From: Actinomycetota bacterium
Lineage (GTDB): Bacteria > Actinomycetota > Actinomycetes > S36-B12 > UBA5976
NCBI GenBank assembly: GCA_009918865.1
Contig: RGCY01000043.1
Location: forward strand, 1-8,747
DNA: 8,747 nucleotides
Reading direction: 5' to 3'
A model generated the notes under the pieces. That model ran no database searches and was not told the origin of the DNA. It saw only the letters and a list, made by a program, of their open reading frames with translations. Position numbers and translations under genes: made by a program. Below are positions 1-6,303 of this stretch, one piece after another (position 1 is the first letter of the stretch; every line of letters begins with the position of its first letter).

Positions 1-15
1 ATCTGTGTTTCGCAG

Positions 16-39
16 GGGTCTGACAACACGTCAGAACCC
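16..39. other. Weak hairpin upstream of HU
   Basis: Bases 16-24 can pair with bases 30-39 around a 5-base loop (25-29). The stem is nine base pairs with one bulged A at position 35 or 36. No T-run follows, so it is not a convincing intrinsic terminator. It may sit at the 3' end of a gene to the left of the window, but no such gene can be recognised in the first 60 bases. Confidence 0.3.
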
Positions 40-84
40 ATGAAATCCTTGAGGAATTAGGCGCAGCGACACGCCCCCCTGCCT

Positions 85-113
85 TTGCATAGCCGTGTGT
101 TGTCGCTTAGGTT
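85..113 (+). promoter_or_regulatory. Candidate promoter for HU
   Basis: A TTGCAT box at 85-90 is followed, after a 17-base spacer, by TAGGTT at 108-113. This fits the actinobacterial housekeeping pattern (TTGnnn, 17-18 bases, TAnnnT). A start about seven bases downstream would give an 80-base leader before the GTG at 198. This rests on motif matching only, and such motifs also occur by chance. Confidence 0.4.
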
Positions 114-197
114 TTCCCACTAGAGACAACGGAATCCGCCGTTGCGAACATCCACGACAACCATGTGCAGACAGCACGTGGGACAAGGGGAAGTACT

Positions 198-620
198 GTG
201 AACAAGGCAGAGCTCATCGACGCAGTTGCATCGCGTCTTGACGGCAGCAAGAAGGCTGCGGCCGACGCTGTTGAAGCGTTCATCGACACCATCGCCGCCG
301 CTGTCGCAAAGGGCGACAAGGTTTCCATCACCGGCTTCGGAACATTCTCAAAGTCGGACCGTCCGGCACGCACCGGTCGTAACCCTCAGACGGGTGCGCC
401 CGTGAAAATCAAGGCAACGTCCGTGCCGAAGTTCAAGGCCGGCGCTGAGTTCAAGGCAATCGTGAGTGGCAAGAAGAAGGCCGCCGCAGCTAAGCCGGCT
501 GCAAAGAAGGCTGCCAAGCCTGTGGCGAAGAAGGCCACTGCGAAGAAGGTTGCTAAGCCTGCAGCAAAGAAGGCCGCTGCGAAGAAGGCTCCTGCAAAGA
601 AGGCTGCCAAGAAGCGCTGA
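198..620 (+). CDS. hup: HU-family nucleoid protein with Lys/Ala-rich tail
   Basis: A 140-residue histone-like DNA-binding protein that bends and compacts the chromosome. Residues 1-90 are a complete HU fold: an N-terminal helical dimerisation region (NKAELIDAVASR), then the signature GFGTF (46-50) and the DNA-intercalating arm RNPQTG (61-66). Residues 91-140 form a low-complexity, strongly basic tail of Lys, Ala and Pro (AAKK, PAKK-like steps) resembling histone H1. Such tails are typical of HupB/HupS in mycobacteria and streptomycetes, whereas plain HU is about 90 residues. The start is GTG at 198, preceded by AAGGGGAAG at 185-193. The in-frame ATG at 165 would add 11 residues unlike any HU and has no good ribosome site. 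The gene stands alone, closed by a terminator at 635-677. The fold is certain. The role of the tail in DNA binding or bridging is inferred from the family. Confidence 0.96.
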   Translation: MNKAELIDAVASRLDGSKKAAADAVEAFIDTIAAAVAKGDKVSITGFGTFSKSDRPARTGRNPQTGAPVKIKATSVPKFKAGAEFKAIVSGKKKAAAAKPAAKKAAKPVAKKATAKKVAKPAAKKAAAKKAPAKKAAKKR

Positions 621-634
621 CACGTTTCTGTGTA

Positions 635-677
635 ACGCGGGCTCCGGCGGTAAACGTCTGAGCCCGCGTCGCATTTT
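635..677 (+). terminator. Intrinsic terminator after HU
   Basis: A perfect 9-bp GC-rich stem pairs 635-643 (ACGCGGGCT) with 661-669 (AGCCCGCGT) across a 17-base loop. TTTT follows at 674-677. It begins 15 bases after the HU stop codon and separates HU from plsC, so it probably ends a monocistronic hup transcript. The T-run is short, as is common in GC-rich genomes. Confidence 0.72.
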
Positions 678-727
678 CACCACCGTGACTGCAGCACGCA
701 CATCGGATTTCAATCAAGGAGATACAC

Positions 728-1450
728 ATGAGCCGGCAGCCGCCACGCGTCGCGCCACTTGATCCACCAGGTGCCGCGTTTGTGTTCATCTCCGTTGTGG
801 TGCGCCGAGTGTTGCCGTTGTTTGGCACCCGTCGCTATCTTGATTCGCATCACCTACCCAAGCGCGGTCCTGCCATCGTTGCCTGCAATCACATAAGTCT
901 GCTCGATCCTCTGGCTCTTGGGGCCGCAATGTTCGATAACGGTCGCGTGCCGCGATTTCTTGGGAAAGCGTCGTTGTTCAAGATTCCAATCATGGGTGCG
1001 ATTTTGCGCAGCGGTGGACAGATTCCAGTTGAGCGTCGCTCCACGAATGCATCGGCAGCGCTTGTGCCAGCAGGGCGAGTCTTGGATGAGGGGGGCTGCG
1101 TTGCGCTGTTTCCGGAAGGCACACTCACACATGATGAACACCATTGGCCAATGCGGGGTAAGACTGGTGCTGTCAGGTTGGCTCTGCTCAGCGGTGCGCC
1201 TTTAATTCCGGCTGCAGTCTGGGGCACCGAAGATGCCTATCCACCAAAGTCACGCTTTCCACGTTTTAGTCGTCGGCGTGAAATCTCCGCCATTTTTGGC
1301 GCGCCGGTGGACCTTTCCGATTTAGCAGGTCGAGCGGAAGATGCAGATGCCCTACGCGCCGGCACTGCGCGCCTGATGGTGGCCATCACGGACTTAGTTG
1401 CCCATCTACGCAAGGAACCGCCCCCGAGTTCTGCTGAGATGAGCACATGA
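728..1450 (+). CDS. plsC: 1-acyl-sn-glycerol-3-phosphate acyltransferase (PlsC family)
   Basis: This 240-residue membrane-associated enzyme should transfer an acyl chain to the sn-2 position of lysophosphatidate, giving phosphatidate for membrane lipids. The acyltransferase motifs appear in order: NHISLLD at 54-60 (the HX4D catalytic pair H55 and D60), the second block around G96-R103 (GGQIPVER), FPEGT at 128-132, and LIPAAVWG at 159-166. A hydrophobic stretch near residues 17-32 may touch the membrane. Length is normal for the family. The ATG start has AAGGAG at 716-721 six bases upstream. The stop codon overlaps the gpsA start by four bases (ATGA at 1447-1450), so the two are probably translationally coupled. 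The gene lies downstream of a terminator, so it needs its own promoter, which I could not place. Paralogues of this family can use other acyl acceptors, so the exact substrate is inferred. Confidence 0.92.
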   Translation: MSRQPPRVAPLDPPGAAFVFISVVVRRVLPLFGTRRYLDSHHLPKRGPAIVACNHISLLDPLALGAAMFDNGRVPRFLGKASLFKIPIMGAILRSGGQIPVERRSTNASAALVPAGRVLDEGGCVALFPEGTLTHDEHHWPMRGKTGAVRLALLSGAPLIPAAVWGTEDAYPPKSRFPRFSRRREISAIFGAPVDLSDLAGRAEDADALRAGTARLMVAITDLVAHLRKEPPPSSAEMST

Positions 1451-2451
1451 GTCGGGTTGCCGTTCTTGGAGCGGGCGCATGGGGTACCGCGTTTGCATCG
1501 CTCACTGCCCAGGTGGGAAACGAAGCAGTCTTGTGGACTCGTGATGCAGACATTGCTGCGGACATCACCAGTAATCACGTCAATAGTGCTTACCACCCAC
1601 AACACCAACTTCCAGAGACAATTTCCGCCACCACAGATGTTCAGCAGGCTTTAGCAAACGCGGATTTCGTTGTGCTCGCGATTCCGGCTCAGACGTTGCG
1701 CGTGAACCTTGCCCAGTGGGCATCAGCGATTCCATCGGCAGCGGTTGTGGTGTCGCTTCTGAAAGGTGTTGAAGTAGGCACGCATCTGCGCATGAGCGAA
1801 GTCATTCATGAGGTCGCGAATGTGTCGCGAGAACGCATCGCTGTTGTCTCCGGACCAAACCTGGCAAGTGAAATTGCTGCCGGACAGCCGGCTGCCACAA
1901 CGATTGCTTGTGCGGATGAATCAGTTGCTGAACAAGTACAACGTGTATGTGGTGGTCCCACATTTCGGCCATACACCACTGATGATGTCGTTGGCACGGA
2001 AATTGGCGGCGCGGCCAAGAACATTGTTGCGGTTGCTGCGGGCATTGGCATTGGCATGGGATTCGGAGAGAACGCACAGTCGGCCCTGATGACACGGGGT
2101 CTTGCGGAGATTGCACGGCTGGGCGTTGCGTTGGGTGCTGACCCAATGACATTCTCGGGTTTGGCTGGCATGGGCGACCTGGTTGCGACCTGTGGCTCGC
2201 CGCTCTCGCGCAACCGCACATTTGGCGTGAACATTGGGCAAGGCATGGCAGTTGCGCAAGCCATCGCAGCCACAAAAGGCACGTGCGAAGGGTTCGAAAC
2301 CTCTCGCGGTGTGCTGGCACTCGGTGACGACCATGGCGTGGACCTGCCCATCACACGTCAGGTCGTGGAAGTGCTACACCACGGAGCATCTCCACGCGAA
2401 ATGCTGGCCAAACTCATGGCGCGAGACATGAAGTCTGAAGTATGGGCGTGA
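1447..2451 (+). CDS. gpsA: Glycerol-3-phosphate dehydrogenase [NAD(P)+]
   Basis: This cytosolic enzyme, 334 residues, reduces dihydroxyacetone phosphate to sn-glycerol 3-phosphate, the backbone for phospholipids. The N-terminal Rossmann fold opens with GAGAWG at 8-13. Other family landmarks are SLLKG with K106, SGPNLASEIA at 135-144, the catalytic lysine in GGAAKN (K191), D244 in GMGDL, and SRNRTFG at 254-260. Length is typical. The start is ATG at 1447, inside the end of plsC. No strong Shine-Dalgarno precedes it, consistent with translation coupled to plsC. Its product supplies the acyl acceptor pathway in which PlsC acts, so the pairing makes metabolic sense. Its stop lies four bases from the stop of the convergent transsulfuration gene, and I see no terminator between them. 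Confidence 0.96.
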   Translation: MSRVAVLGAGAWGTAFASLTAQVGNEAVLWTRDADIAADITSNHVNSAYHPQHQLPETISATTDVQQALANADFVVLAIPAQTLRVNLAQWASAIPSAAVVVSLLKGVEVGTHLRMSEVIHEVANVSRERIAVVSGPNLASEIAAGQPAATTIACADESVAEQVQRVCGGPTFRPYTTDDVVGTEIGGAAKNIVAVAAGIGIGMGFGENAQSALMTRGLAEIARLGVALGADPMTFSGLAGMGDLVATCGSPLSRNRTFGVNIGQGMAVAQAIAATKGTCEGFETSRGVLALGDDHGVDLPITRQVVEVLHHGASPREMLAKLMARDMKSEVWA

Positions 2452-2455
2452 CCAA

Positions 2456-3577
2456 CTAACCGGCGAGCGCCTGATCAAGGTCCTTCCATAAATCTTCAAC
2501 ATCTTCAATGCCCACGCTCAAACGAATCAATGACTCCGGCGTGTCTCGATGTTCAAGAGCATGACGGGCTCTGCGCTCCATTGTTGTTTCAACACCACCA
2601 AGAGAGGTGGCTTGGGTGATGAGTGTCACTCGGTCGCATGCTGCTTGCGCAGCAGTGGCATCGCCGCGGACAATGAATGACACCACTGCACCACCCATGG
2701 GCATGTGCCTCATGGCAAGCGCGTGCTGGGGGTGGGACGGCAAGAGCGGGTAGAGAACTCGCTCAACTTGCGGATGAGTTTCAAGGCGTTTGGCAAGTTC
2801 AAATGCCGATTCGTTACACCGACGCACGCGCAACGCCATCGTCCGCACTCCGCGTAGAGCAAGCCATGCTTCGAGCACGCCCGGTGTTGCACCCATCATG
2901 GTCCGTCGCGTGTGCAGTTGTTCTGCCAGTGATTGTGAACGCGTGGTTGCAACCCCAAGGAGCAAGTCAGAGTGACCGCCGATGTATTTGGTGGCACTTT
3001 GCATGCAGATATCCGCACCCAAATCAAGTGCGTGCTGCCCAAACACGGTGGCAAATGTGTTGTCTACGGCCACGAGTGCACCAGCCCCATGTGCTGCGTC
3101 GCAGGCAGCCGCGATGTCGCAGATTTCAAGCAGCGGATTCGTCGGTGATTCCAGCCATACAAGCGAAGCGCCTTGAGCGGCCTCAGAAATCGCGGTGGCA
3201 TCCTCCATTCCAACCCGACGCACAACAATTGCGCCACTGGCCTCGAGCTCCTTCAAGCGAGCCCCTGTGCCGGAATAAGGGTGCGTCGGTGCCACCACGA
3301 TTCCCCCGTGAGGGACCAAATCCAGGATTGCGCTGATGGCTGCGATACCGCTCGCGAAGGCGGTACACGTGGCGGTCTCCATGGCGCCAATCGCTTCCTC
3401 CAGTGCACCCCATGTTGGGTTGTGCTCGCGTGAATACATATGAGCGCCCCCAGGTAAGTAGATGGACGTGGGGACAATCGGTGGGTTCACGGGGTCGCCA
3501 GGTGCATGCGTACGACCGGCCGTCACCACAATCGAATCCATGCTTAATGCTGAGTGGGGTGAGTGCGCTGTGGCCAT
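2456..3577 (-). CDS. PLP-dependent transsulfuration enzyme (cystathionine gamma-synthase/lyase family)
   Basis: A 373-residue Cys/Met-metabolism PLP enzyme. Visible landmarks are YSREHNPT at 48-55 (Y48 and R50 reach the cofactor phosphate of the neighbouring subunit), ESPTNPLLEI at 143-152, VDNTF with D172 (pyridine nitrogen), SATKYIGGHSD with the Schiff-base lysine K197, SLGGVETTMERRA at 325-337 (substrate carboxylate region) and the C-terminal RLSVGIEDVEDLW. The sequence resembles an actinobacterial subgroup annotated variously as cystathionine gamma-lyase or gamma-synthase. Residues alone do not settle which reaction it performs, so I give no symbol. The start is uncertain. ATG 3577 keeps an LS pair that I recall just before the first strand in relatives. 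ATG 3541 would give 361 residues and lies two bases after the stop of a possible leader ORF. Longer reading frames would run into ddl. It is the only minus-strand gene between plsC and ddl, so it is transcribed separately. Confidence 0.88.
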   Translation of the reverse strand: MATAHSPHSALSMDSIVVTAGRTHAPGDPVNPPIVPTSIYLPGGAHMYSREHNPTWGALEEAIGAMETATCTAFASGIAAISAILDLVPHGGIVVAPTHPYSGTGARLKELEASGAIVVRRVGMEDATAISEAAQGASLVWLESPTNPLLEICDIAAACDAAHGAGALVAVDNTFATVFGQHALDLGADICMQSATKYIGGHSDLLLGVATTRSQSLAEQLHTRRTMMGATPGVLEAWLALRGVRTMALRVRRCNESAFELAKRLETHPQVERVLYPLLPSHPQHALAMRHMPMGGAVVSFIVRGDATAAQAACDRVTLITQATSLGGVETTMERRARHALEHRDTPESLIRLSVGIEDVEDLWKDLDQALAG

Positions 3578-3621
3578 GCGCGCGATGGTAGCCCTGTGCG
3601 CGTCATGCGCATACCGCTCAC
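3544..3621 (-). CDS. Possible 25-codon leader ORF before the transsulfuration gene
   Basis: On the minus strand a GTG at 3621-3619 follows a consensus AGGAGG (3634-3629) at a 7-base spacing, the strongest ribosome site in this stretch. The reading frame is not that of the transsulfuration gene. It gives 25 residues starting MSGMRMTRTG, with Met at positions 1, 4 and 6, and ends at TAA 3546-3544, two bases before the in-frame ATG at 3541 of the downstream gene. This could be a regulatory leader peptide coupled to the enzyme gene, or a chance frame. No family is recognisable. The Met-rich opening is suggestive for a sulfur amino-acid gene but proves nothing. Confidence 0.3.
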   Translation of the reverse strand: MSGMRMTRTGLPSRAWPQRTHPTQH

Positions 3622-3625
3622 GCGC
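3598..3625. promoter_or_regulatory. Inverted repeat in the divergent leader region
   Basis: GCGCGT at 3598-3603 pairs with ACGCGC at 3620-3625 across 16 bases. The interval contains the 8-bp palindrome ATGCGCAT at 3605-3612. In a minus-strand transcript, the stem would cover part of the leader GTG at 3621 and lie just downstream of AGGAGG. It could be an operator or an RNA hairpin that modulates translation. The arms are short and GC-rich, so chance is possible. Confidence 0.25.
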
Positions 3626-3636
3626 GAGCCTCCTGC

Positions 3637-3670
3637 GTGAATAATGAGCGCATTGTGAATGCCAACTCAA
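3637..3670. promoter_or_regulatory. AT-rich divergent promoter core, ddl versus transsulfuration gene
   Basis: A small AT-rich island in GC-rich surroundings offers -10-like boxes on both strands. AATAAT at 3640-3645 on plus could drive ddl from its GTG at 3655. CATTAT at 3646-3641 on minus, with TTGAGT at 3670-3665 and an 18-base spacer, could drive the transsulfuration gene. The minus-strand start would fall near 3634, right at the AGGAGG. The plus-strand box has only a poor -35 (CTCACG at 3617-3622). Confidence 0.28.
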
Positions 3671-4833
3671 AAGCATCGGACTCACCTCTGGGAGATGTCG
3701 GTTCCGCACCTGCGGAGTCGGCCAGCGGTGAACGCAGGATTCGCGTGGCGGTTGTGTTCGGTGGGCAGTCATCCGAACATGAAATCTCGTGCCTCTCAGC
3801 GGCGAGCGTGATGAGCGTGCTTGACCCCACGAGATACGACGTCATTCCCATCGGCATTGACCGTGGCGGCATGTGGTCTCTGCAGCCAGTGCTTGCAGCC
3901 GGCTCGCAGGGAAAACTTCCTGAAGTGACTGCTGGGGGCGAAGAGGTGCTACCCGTGCGCTCAGCGACTGCGCCGACTGCGCTCTTGAGTGCAGTTGATG
4001 TGGTCTTTCCCGTTCTACACGGTCCGTTTGGCGAAGACGGCACGATTCAAGGGTTGCTTGAACTTGCCGGCGTTCCGTATGTCGGTTCTGGTGTTCTTGC
4101 ATCTGCAGCCGCGATGAACAAGGCACATTGCAAGGCGCTGCTCAGCGCTCACGGTGTGCGCGTGGTCCCATGGTTCGCGTTTCATCATCGGCAGTGGTTG
4201 CAGGCACCGGGGGCCATCGCTGGTCGAGCCGCAGAACTCATGTGGCCAGTATTTGTCAAACCTGCTCGTGCAGGCTCGAGTGTTGGCATCTCCAAAGTCG
4301 CGAGCGGTGAACAATTTGCGACTGCCGTGGAGCAAGCGCTGCAGCACGACCCACACGTGCTGGTTGAAGCAGCCGTGCTGAATGCGCGAGAGATTGAAGT
4401 GGGGGTTCTCACCGGAAGTGACGGCAGTGCGCAAGCAAGTGTGCCGGCCGAAATCGTCGTGCGTGAAGGGCACGAGTTTTACGACTATGAGGCGAAATAC
4501 CTGGACGATGCCGCGGACTTGATTGTTCCAGCGGCGTTACCCTCCGATGTGACCGCAGATGTGCGTCGGCTTGCGTGCGAAGTTTTCGAGATTCTCGGAT
4601 GCGAGGGATTAGCGCGGGTTGATTTTTTCGTGCTCCCCGATGGCAGTGCACTGGTGAATGAAGTGAACACCATGCCCGGATTCACGAGTATCTCGTTGTT
4701 CCCACAAATGTGGCAAGCATCAGGAGTGAGTTACTCCATGCTCGTTGATCATCTCGTGCGATGGCATCTGCCAATGGCACGAGATATGACGCTTCAGGTC
4801 GTAGCGTTGCTGGGATATCAACTTGCACAGTGA
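3637..4833 (+). CDS. ddl: D-alanine--D-alanine ligase
   Basis: This cytosolic ATP-grasp enzyme joins two D-alanines for the peptidoglycan stem peptide. Starting at GTG 3637 it has 398 residues. Residues 1-34 are a polar, probably disordered leader. The fold starts at RVAVVFGG and SSEHEIS (37-51). HGPFGEDGTIQG at 128-139 and YVGSGVLASA at 148-157 are family signatures. The ATP-grasp section has PVFVKPARAGSSVG at 204-217 (K208). VDFF (328-331) and NEVNTMPGFT (341-350; E342 and N344 for magnesium) complete the active site. All expected catalytic elements are present. The start is not fixed: GTG 3655, six codons on, is equally plausible, and neither has a clear Shine-Dalgarno. GTG 3745 has AGGA in front but would cut into the first strand. 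The C-terminal 50 residues overlap, on the opposite strand, the end of the DUF3515 gene. The tail after about residue 380 looks like an extension beyond the usual Ddl end. Confidence 0.95.
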   Translation: MNNERIVNANSKASDSPLGDVGSAPAESASGERRIRVAVVFGGQSSEHEISCLSAASVMSVLDPTRYDVIPIGIDRGGMWSLQPVLAAGSQGKLPEVTAGGEEVLPVRSATAPTALLSAVDVVFPVLHGPFGEDGTIQGLLELAGVPYVGSGVLASAAAMNKAHCKALLSAHGVRVVPWFAFHHRQWLQAPGAIAGRAAELMWPVFVKPARAGSSVGISKVASGEQFATAVEQALQHDPHVLVEAAVLNAREIEVGVLTGSDGSAQASVPAEIVVREGHEFYDYEAKYLDDAADLIVPAALPSDVTADVRRLACEVFEILGCEGLARVDFFVLPDGSALVNEVNTMPGFTSISLFPQMWQASGVSYSMLVDHLVRWHLPMARDMTLQVVALLGYQLAQ

Positions 4834-5254
4834 CCTGTCGACCAACCGTGACAAAACTTGTGCCACGGTCACGTTGTGTGGGAGCCCAATCAACATCGTT
4901 CACACTCAGGATGTCTGCCGTTGCGGTGTCAAAAGACTCGACTCCACAGCGCAGAGCCACAATGCTGTTCGCAGCGTCGCTCCACGCTGCTGTCAAATCT
5001 GAAGCCGGGTTCGTCGCCACCTTGTGCAGACCTCGCAAGCGAGCAGGGAGGGAGTCCTTCAGCGTGGAGCAGGTTTCCATCACTGTGGCATCTGTGGGCG
5101 TGGGGGGCTTCAACGAAACTGTGGTCGCCCCACAGGCGGTGAGTGAAACAGACAACCCCAGCGCAACCGCAACTCGAACGCAGCAGTGCCAACGGGCACG
5201 CAGATAGCGATGGCGAGATTCAGGGGCAACCTGAATGAGCGTGAAATGTGGCAT
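4682..5254 (-). CDS. DUF3515-family lipoprotein
   Basis: A 190-residue predicted lipoprotein of unknown function. Residues 26-40 form a hydrophobic signal segment after a basic region, ending in the lipobox LTAC with the lipidated cysteine at C41. Export and anchoring to the outer face of the cytoplasmic membrane follow. The mature part matches the actinobacterial DUF3515 pattern as I recall it: a cysteine near the front (C62), LRCGV with C103, then VNDVDWAPTQRDRG and FVTVGRQVTVQV at 118-145. The two cysteines probably form a disulfide. The start ATG 5254 is chosen because it leaves a normal signal peptide and does not enter thiL. ATG 5263 is also possible. No Shine-Dalgarno is seen. In related genomes this family also sits between ddl and thiL. 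The last 50 residues are encoded antisense to ddl and look like read-on sequence beyond the domain. Confidence 0.85.
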   Translation of the reverse strand: MPHFTLIQVAPESRHRYLRARWHCCVRVAVALGLSVSLTACGATTVSLKPPTPTDATVMETCSTLKDSLPARLRGLHKVATNPASDLTAAWSDAANSIVALRCGVESFDTATADILSVNDVDWAPTQRDRGTSFVTVGRQVTVQVDIPATLRPEASYLVPLADAIARDDQRAWSNSLLMLATFVGTTRYS

Positions 5255-5259
5255 ACGCT
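5254..5259 (+). promoter_or_regulatory. Candidate -10 box for thiL
   Basis: TACGCT fits TAnnnT and is identical to the hexamer just before thiD at 6292-6297. A transcript starting near 5266 would include the GGAGGAGGAG ribosome site at 5295-5304. The -35 candidate CTGAAT at 5231-5236 is weak. The box overlaps the start codon of the opposite-strand DUF3515 gene, so the two promoters would interfere. Confidence 0.28.
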
Positions 5260-5294
5260 GCATGAGGGTAGTCCATGAAGGTCTCAAGTAACGT

Positions 5295-5304
5295 GGAGGA
5301 GGAG
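5295..5304 (+). promoter_or_regulatory. Ribosome binding site deciding the thiL start
   Basis: GGAGGAGGAG is an extended purine run complementary to the 16S 3' end, six bases before GTG 5311. It favours GTG 5311 over the upstream in-frame ATG 5275, which has its own weaker GAGGG at 5264-5268. Confidence 0.7.
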
Positions 5305-5310
5305 CGCGCC

Positions 5311-6270
5311 GTGGCAACCATTGCCGACCTCGGCGAGCGCGGAGTTATCGAACTTGTGCGCTCGCGCATGCCAGCGCAGTGGGCCAGCGATTCCAGGGTG
5401 CGCATCGGAGTCGGCGATGACGCTGCTGTGCTCACAACTCGCGGTGACTGTGTGCTGTGCACGGATGCGGTGGTCGAGGGCGTTCACTTTCGTGACCAGT
5501 GGTCAACCGGTGCTGATGTGGGAGTCAAACTTGCTGCACGCAACTTCATTGATGTGCACGTTATGGGCGGTCACCCGACCGCGCTCGTGGTTTCACTGAC
5601 TGCACCAGCAGACACCGCGGTGTCGTGGGTCGAAGATTTTGCAGATGGTTTAGTGAGTGAATGCACGCGCGCCGGCGCAGTGCTCGTGGGTGGAGACACA
5701 ACTGCAGGTTGGAGTCTCGTTGCATCAGCCACCGCACTTGGTGATTTGCGCGGCAAACCGGCTGTGACGCGCGCCGGTGCACAGCCCGGTGATGTGCTGG
5801 CACTTGCTGGCACGCCGGGCCGGGCGGCTGCGGGGCTGGCAGCGTTGATGGCTGGCGCAATTCAGCATGTGGATGCGACCCTGATTGCAGCGCACACGAG
5901 GCCGCAACCGGATTATGTGGCCGCTGAGCATGCGGTTCTTGCCGGAGCCACAGCCATGATTGACACCAGCGATGGGTTGCTTGTGGATCTTGGTCATATC
6001 GCTCGCGCAAGTTCGGTGACCATCGATATCGAGCCCGAAGCCTTACCCGTCAACGCCACGATTGCCCATGCAGCAGAGATGTTGAAGCACGACCTTCGCA
6101 GTTGGCAGTACGCCGGCGGTGAAGACCACCTTGTCGCGGCAACATTTCCGCATCACGACGTCATCCCTGATGGCTTTGTTGCGATTGGCACCGTCAGTGT
6201 TGGCGCACCAGAGGTGCTCGTTCGCGGTGAACCCTGGGTGGGGTCTGCAGGGTACGAACACTTCCGGTGA
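5311..6270 (+). CDS. thiL: Thiamine-monophosphate kinase
   Basis: ThiL phosphorylates thiamine monophosphate with ATP to thiamine diphosphate, the active cofactor, in the cytosol. From GTG 5311 it has 319 residues, usual for the family. Landmarks in order: TIADLGERGVI at 3-13, VGDDAAV at 34-40, TDAVVEGVHF at 51-60, NFIDVHVMGGHPTA at 78-91, VGGDTT at 126-131, VTRAGAQPGD at 152-161, IDTSDGLLVDLGHIA at 217-231 and GGEDHLVAATFP at 269-280. These match the AIRS-like ATP- and magnesium-binding fold. The segment at 78-91 departs from the common NLxDxAAMG (F79, H83, V84) but keeps D81 and MG. The start was picked for the excellent Shine-Dalgarno; ATG 5275 would add 12 residues. thiD follows 33 bases later, so the two may be expressed together or from separate starts. 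Confidence 0.94.
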   Translation: MATIADLGERGVIELVRSRMPAQWASDSRVRIGVGDDAAVLTTRGDCVLCTDAVVEGVHFRDQWSTGADVGVKLAARNFIDVHVMGGHPTALVVSLTAPADTAVSWVEDFADGLVSECTRAGAVLVGGDTTAGWSLVASATALGDLRGKPAVTRAGAQPGDVLALAGTPGRAAAGLAALMAGAIQHVDATLIAAHTRPQPDYVAAEHAVLAGATAMIDTSDGLLVDLGHIARASSVTIDIEPEALPVNATIAHAAEMLKHDLRSWQYAGGEDHLVAATFPHHDVIPDGFVAIGTVSVGAPEVLVRGEPWVGSAGYEHFR

Positions 6271-6291
6271 GTCGACGGGAAGCAGCAGTCG

Positions 6292-6297
6292 TACGCT
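6292..6297 (+). promoter_or_regulatory. Candidate -10 box for leaderless thiD
   Basis: TACGCT lies six bases before the thiD GTG at 6304. This is the spacing expected if transcription starts at the first base of the start codon, a frequent arrangement in actinobacteria. No Shine-Dalgarno lies in the usual window before this GTG, which supports leaderless translation. No clear -35 box is present, GTCGAC at 6271-6276 being the nearest candidate at a short spacing. Confidence 0.35.
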
Positions 6298-6303
6298 GCC
6301 CTG

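Noticed and set aside
1..60. A short open frame (19 codons, stop TAG at 58-60) that might be the end of an upstream gene
   Set aside because: The residues match no C-terminus I recognise, including LeuD, which sits near here in some relatives. It is too short to support.
348..713. Open frames antisense to the HU tail, including a 121-codon frame
   Set aside because: The AAG/GCN-rich tail keeps other frames free of stops. The products are low-complexity Leu/Arg or Ala/Phe runs with no ribosome site.
1802..2354. Antisense open frames of up to 182 codons inside gpsA
   Set aside because: gpsA is intact with all motifs, and the antisense products show no domain. They are typical shadows in GC-rich DNA.
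2677..3336. 219-codon plus-strand frame opposite the transsulfuration gene
   Set aside because: The minus-strand enzyme is complete and conserved here. The plus product is Arg/Pro/Cys-rich without any recognisable fold.
3541..3772. Extended N-terminus of the transsulfuration enzyme (65 extra residues to 3772), or a frameshifted N-terminus
   Set aside because: The extension overlaps the ddl start, has no family resemblance, and the enzyme core already begins normally. No broken motif suggests a frameshift.
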